This document shows positions 62,483 through 64,000 of a stretch of 64,000 bases of DNA, piece by piece. Source of the stretch: Bradyrhizobium diazoefficiens. Lineage in GTDB: Bacteria; Pseudomonadota; Alphaproteobacteria; Rhizobiales; Xanthobacteraceae. Position numbers and translations under genes: made by a program. The notes under the pieces are model-generated. The model saw only the letters and a list, made by a program, of their open reading frames with translations. It was not told the origin of the DNA and did no database searches. The stretch lies in NCBI RefSeq assembly GCF_016599855.1, contig NZ_CP067041.1, positions 558,001 to 622,000 of the forward strand. The letters are read 5' to 3'. Position 1 is the stretch's first letter. Each line of letters opens with the position of its first letter.

Positions 62483-64000
62483 TGCCGCATCCGCTCGACA
62501 GCTTCTTCGCACCGGCAAGCATCGCGCTGGTCGGCGCCTCGCGCGATCACGAGAAGATCCCAGGCCGTCTGCTCGCGATGCTGCGCAAGAACGAGTATCC
62601 CGGCAAGATCTATCCAGTGAACCCGAACTACCCGGAGATCGACGGGCTCACCTGCTACAAATCGATCGCGGAGATCGGCGCGCCGATCGATCTCGCCGTG
62701 ATCATCATTCCAGCCCGAGCCGTGCTGCCCGCGCTCGAGCAATGCGCGGCTGCCGGCGTCAGGAACGCCGTCATCATTTCCTCTGGTTTTGCCGAGGAGG
62801 GCGGCGACAGTGCGGCGCTGCAGGACGCGATCGCCGCGTTGGCGAAGCGCACCGGCATGCGGATCTCTGGCCCGAATGCCGAAGGCTTTTTCAGTCAGGT
62901 GCAGCGCGTCGCGGCGACGTTCAGTCCTGCTGTGGACGTTAAGCAAGGGGTGGTGCCGCTCGTCGCCACGACAAGGCGGATCGGCATCGTCGCGCAGAGC
63001 GGCGGCATCGGCTTTGCCTATTATCACCGCGCCAAAGCCCTCGGCGTTGGCGTGAGCTATGTTGTCAGCGCCGGCAATGAATCGGATCTCGGCGCAGGCG
63101 AGTTCCTGGACTACATGGTGCAGGACGCCGCGACCGATGTGATCCTGCTCTTCATCGAAGGCATCCGCGACGTCGACAAGTTCCTGGTCGCTGCGCAGCG
63201 GGCTGCCGAGCTGAAGAAACCCGTCATCGTGACGAAAGTCGGCCGCTCCGGCGCGGGCGAGCGCGCGGCGGCGTCTCACACCGCCAGCATGGCCGGCTGG
63301 TCGGCGGCATATGATGCGGTGTTTGCGAAATACGGCTTTGTCGTCTCCAACGATCTCGACGAGGCGCTGACGATCGCGGCGGTGCTCGTGAGCAATCCGC
63401 TGCCGAACGGCGATCGCGTCGCTGTCGTTACGACGTCCGGCGGTGCGGGCATCTGGGGTGCGGATGCGGTTGCGCTGCAGGGTCTGCAAGTGCCGGAATT
63501 GTCCGAGCCGATCCAGGCGGAGATCGGAAAGCTGATGCCGTCATACGGCACCGCGCGCAACCCGATCGATGTCACCGCACAGGGGGTGACCTCGGGCGGC
63601 TTACAGAAAAGTGTCGATCTGCTCACTGTCTCGGACGAGGTCGATGCGATCCTGATCGTGCTGTCACTGTCGAGTGACGTGCGCAAGCCTTTCAAGGAAG
63701 ATGAGTTGAAGCCGGTGCTATCAGCGCAGCACAAGCCGGTGGTGTTCTATTCCTATACGGTGCCTTCGGACTTCGCCCGACATGAGCTCGCGAAATCGGG
63801 TGTCGTCGTTCTGTCGGGACTCACTCATGTCGGCGTCGCGATGCGGCGGATCGTCGACTACGCAAAGTTCAGCCTGGCAACGCCCGCCGAGGCGCGGCTG
63901 CCGGCGCGCGATCTTTCCGTGCATCTGACCTCACCTGTTCTGTCCGAGGCCGACAGTAAGATACTCCTCCGTGCCGCCGGTATTGCGCTGCCGGATGAGG
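62483..64000 (+). CDS. Acetate--CoA ligase (ADP-forming) family protein, C-terminus cut by the window edge
   Basis: The visible 506 codons start MPHPLDSFFAPASIALVGAS. They cover the CoA-binding Rossmann domain (residues 1-130), the Succ_CoA_lig region with GIVAQSGGIGFAYYHRAKAL, a phospho-His-type loop RAAASHTASMAGW near residue 270 and the second ligase domain (VAVVTTSGGAGIWGADAVAL). An ATP-grasp domain should follow beyond 64000; the last visible part, SEADSKILLRAAGIALP, is its usual beginning. Such enzymes convert acyl-CoA to acid plus ATP, or the reverse. It probably works with the preceding hydratase and VOC genes in catabolism of an unknown acid. Confidence 0.88.

Overview
The window is chromosomal DNA of an alphaproteobacterium, very probably Bradyrhizobium or a close relative in the Nitrobacteraceae. 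The reasons are high G+C, near-continuous coding with short gaps, CobS/CobT aerobic cobaltochelatase, CarD, the regulator pair RegS/RegR, a cyoABCD quinol oxidase with SURF1, and many short palindromic intergenic repeats of a type common in that genus. This assignment is by gene content and protein style, not by a database search. No rRNA, tRNA, CRISPR array, insertion sequence or origin was seen.

Layout. 1-9.5 kb holds metabolism and housekeeping: partial aspartate kinase, a PH-domain membrane protein, UbiG, a GIY-YIG protein, a DMT transporter, the operon grxC / nitrilase-like hydrolase / DUF1178, ComF, a BioC-like methyltransferase, a MutT-type Nudix enzyme and a TadG-like protein. 9.5-19.5 kb has ArgJ, a parvulin isomerase, SecA, an L,D-transpeptidase lipoprotein, AccA, XerD and a 48-residue membrane protein. 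19.6-24 kb has aroK-aroB, a CorC/HlyC-type protein, BolA and a J-domain protein. 24-28 kb has two divergent citrate-synthase-family genes, one fused to a MerR-like helix-turn-helix, then a DedA protein. 27.6-31.6 kb is cobS-cobT plus a Tat-exported phytase-like esterase. 31.7-37.6 kb has an Old Yellow Enzyme and many small proteins. 37.7-40.4 kb is a lower-G+C two-gene cassette. 40.6-48.2 kb has rpmB, a DUF3108 protein, a SUV3-like helicase, an S4 RNA-binding protein, fdxA and carD. 48.4-56.8 kb is respiration: cyoABCD-surf1-regS-regR on the minus strand and a divergent MFS transporter. 57-64 kb has an M48 protease, a thermonuclease-like protein, and a catabolic cluster of ABC binding protein, enoyl-CoA hydratase, VOC protein and acyl-CoA synthetase (cut by the window end).

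The most notable item is the cassette at 37708-40375: an ABC/OLD-type ATPase ending in a DUF3696-like tail, directly followed by a separate protein that carries what looks like a TOPRIM/DUF4435-type acidic core. It is a candidate anti-phage or DNA-repair module. Other points worth checking: an S4-domain gene with no ATG, GTG or TTG at its expected start but an ACG preceded by a good ribosome binding site; a small gene nested in frame inside another; a 32-residue membrane protein overlapping the next gene; palindromes in the divergent promoters of the citrate synthases and of cyoA/MFS; and a 16-bp palindrome found inside several different repeat families.
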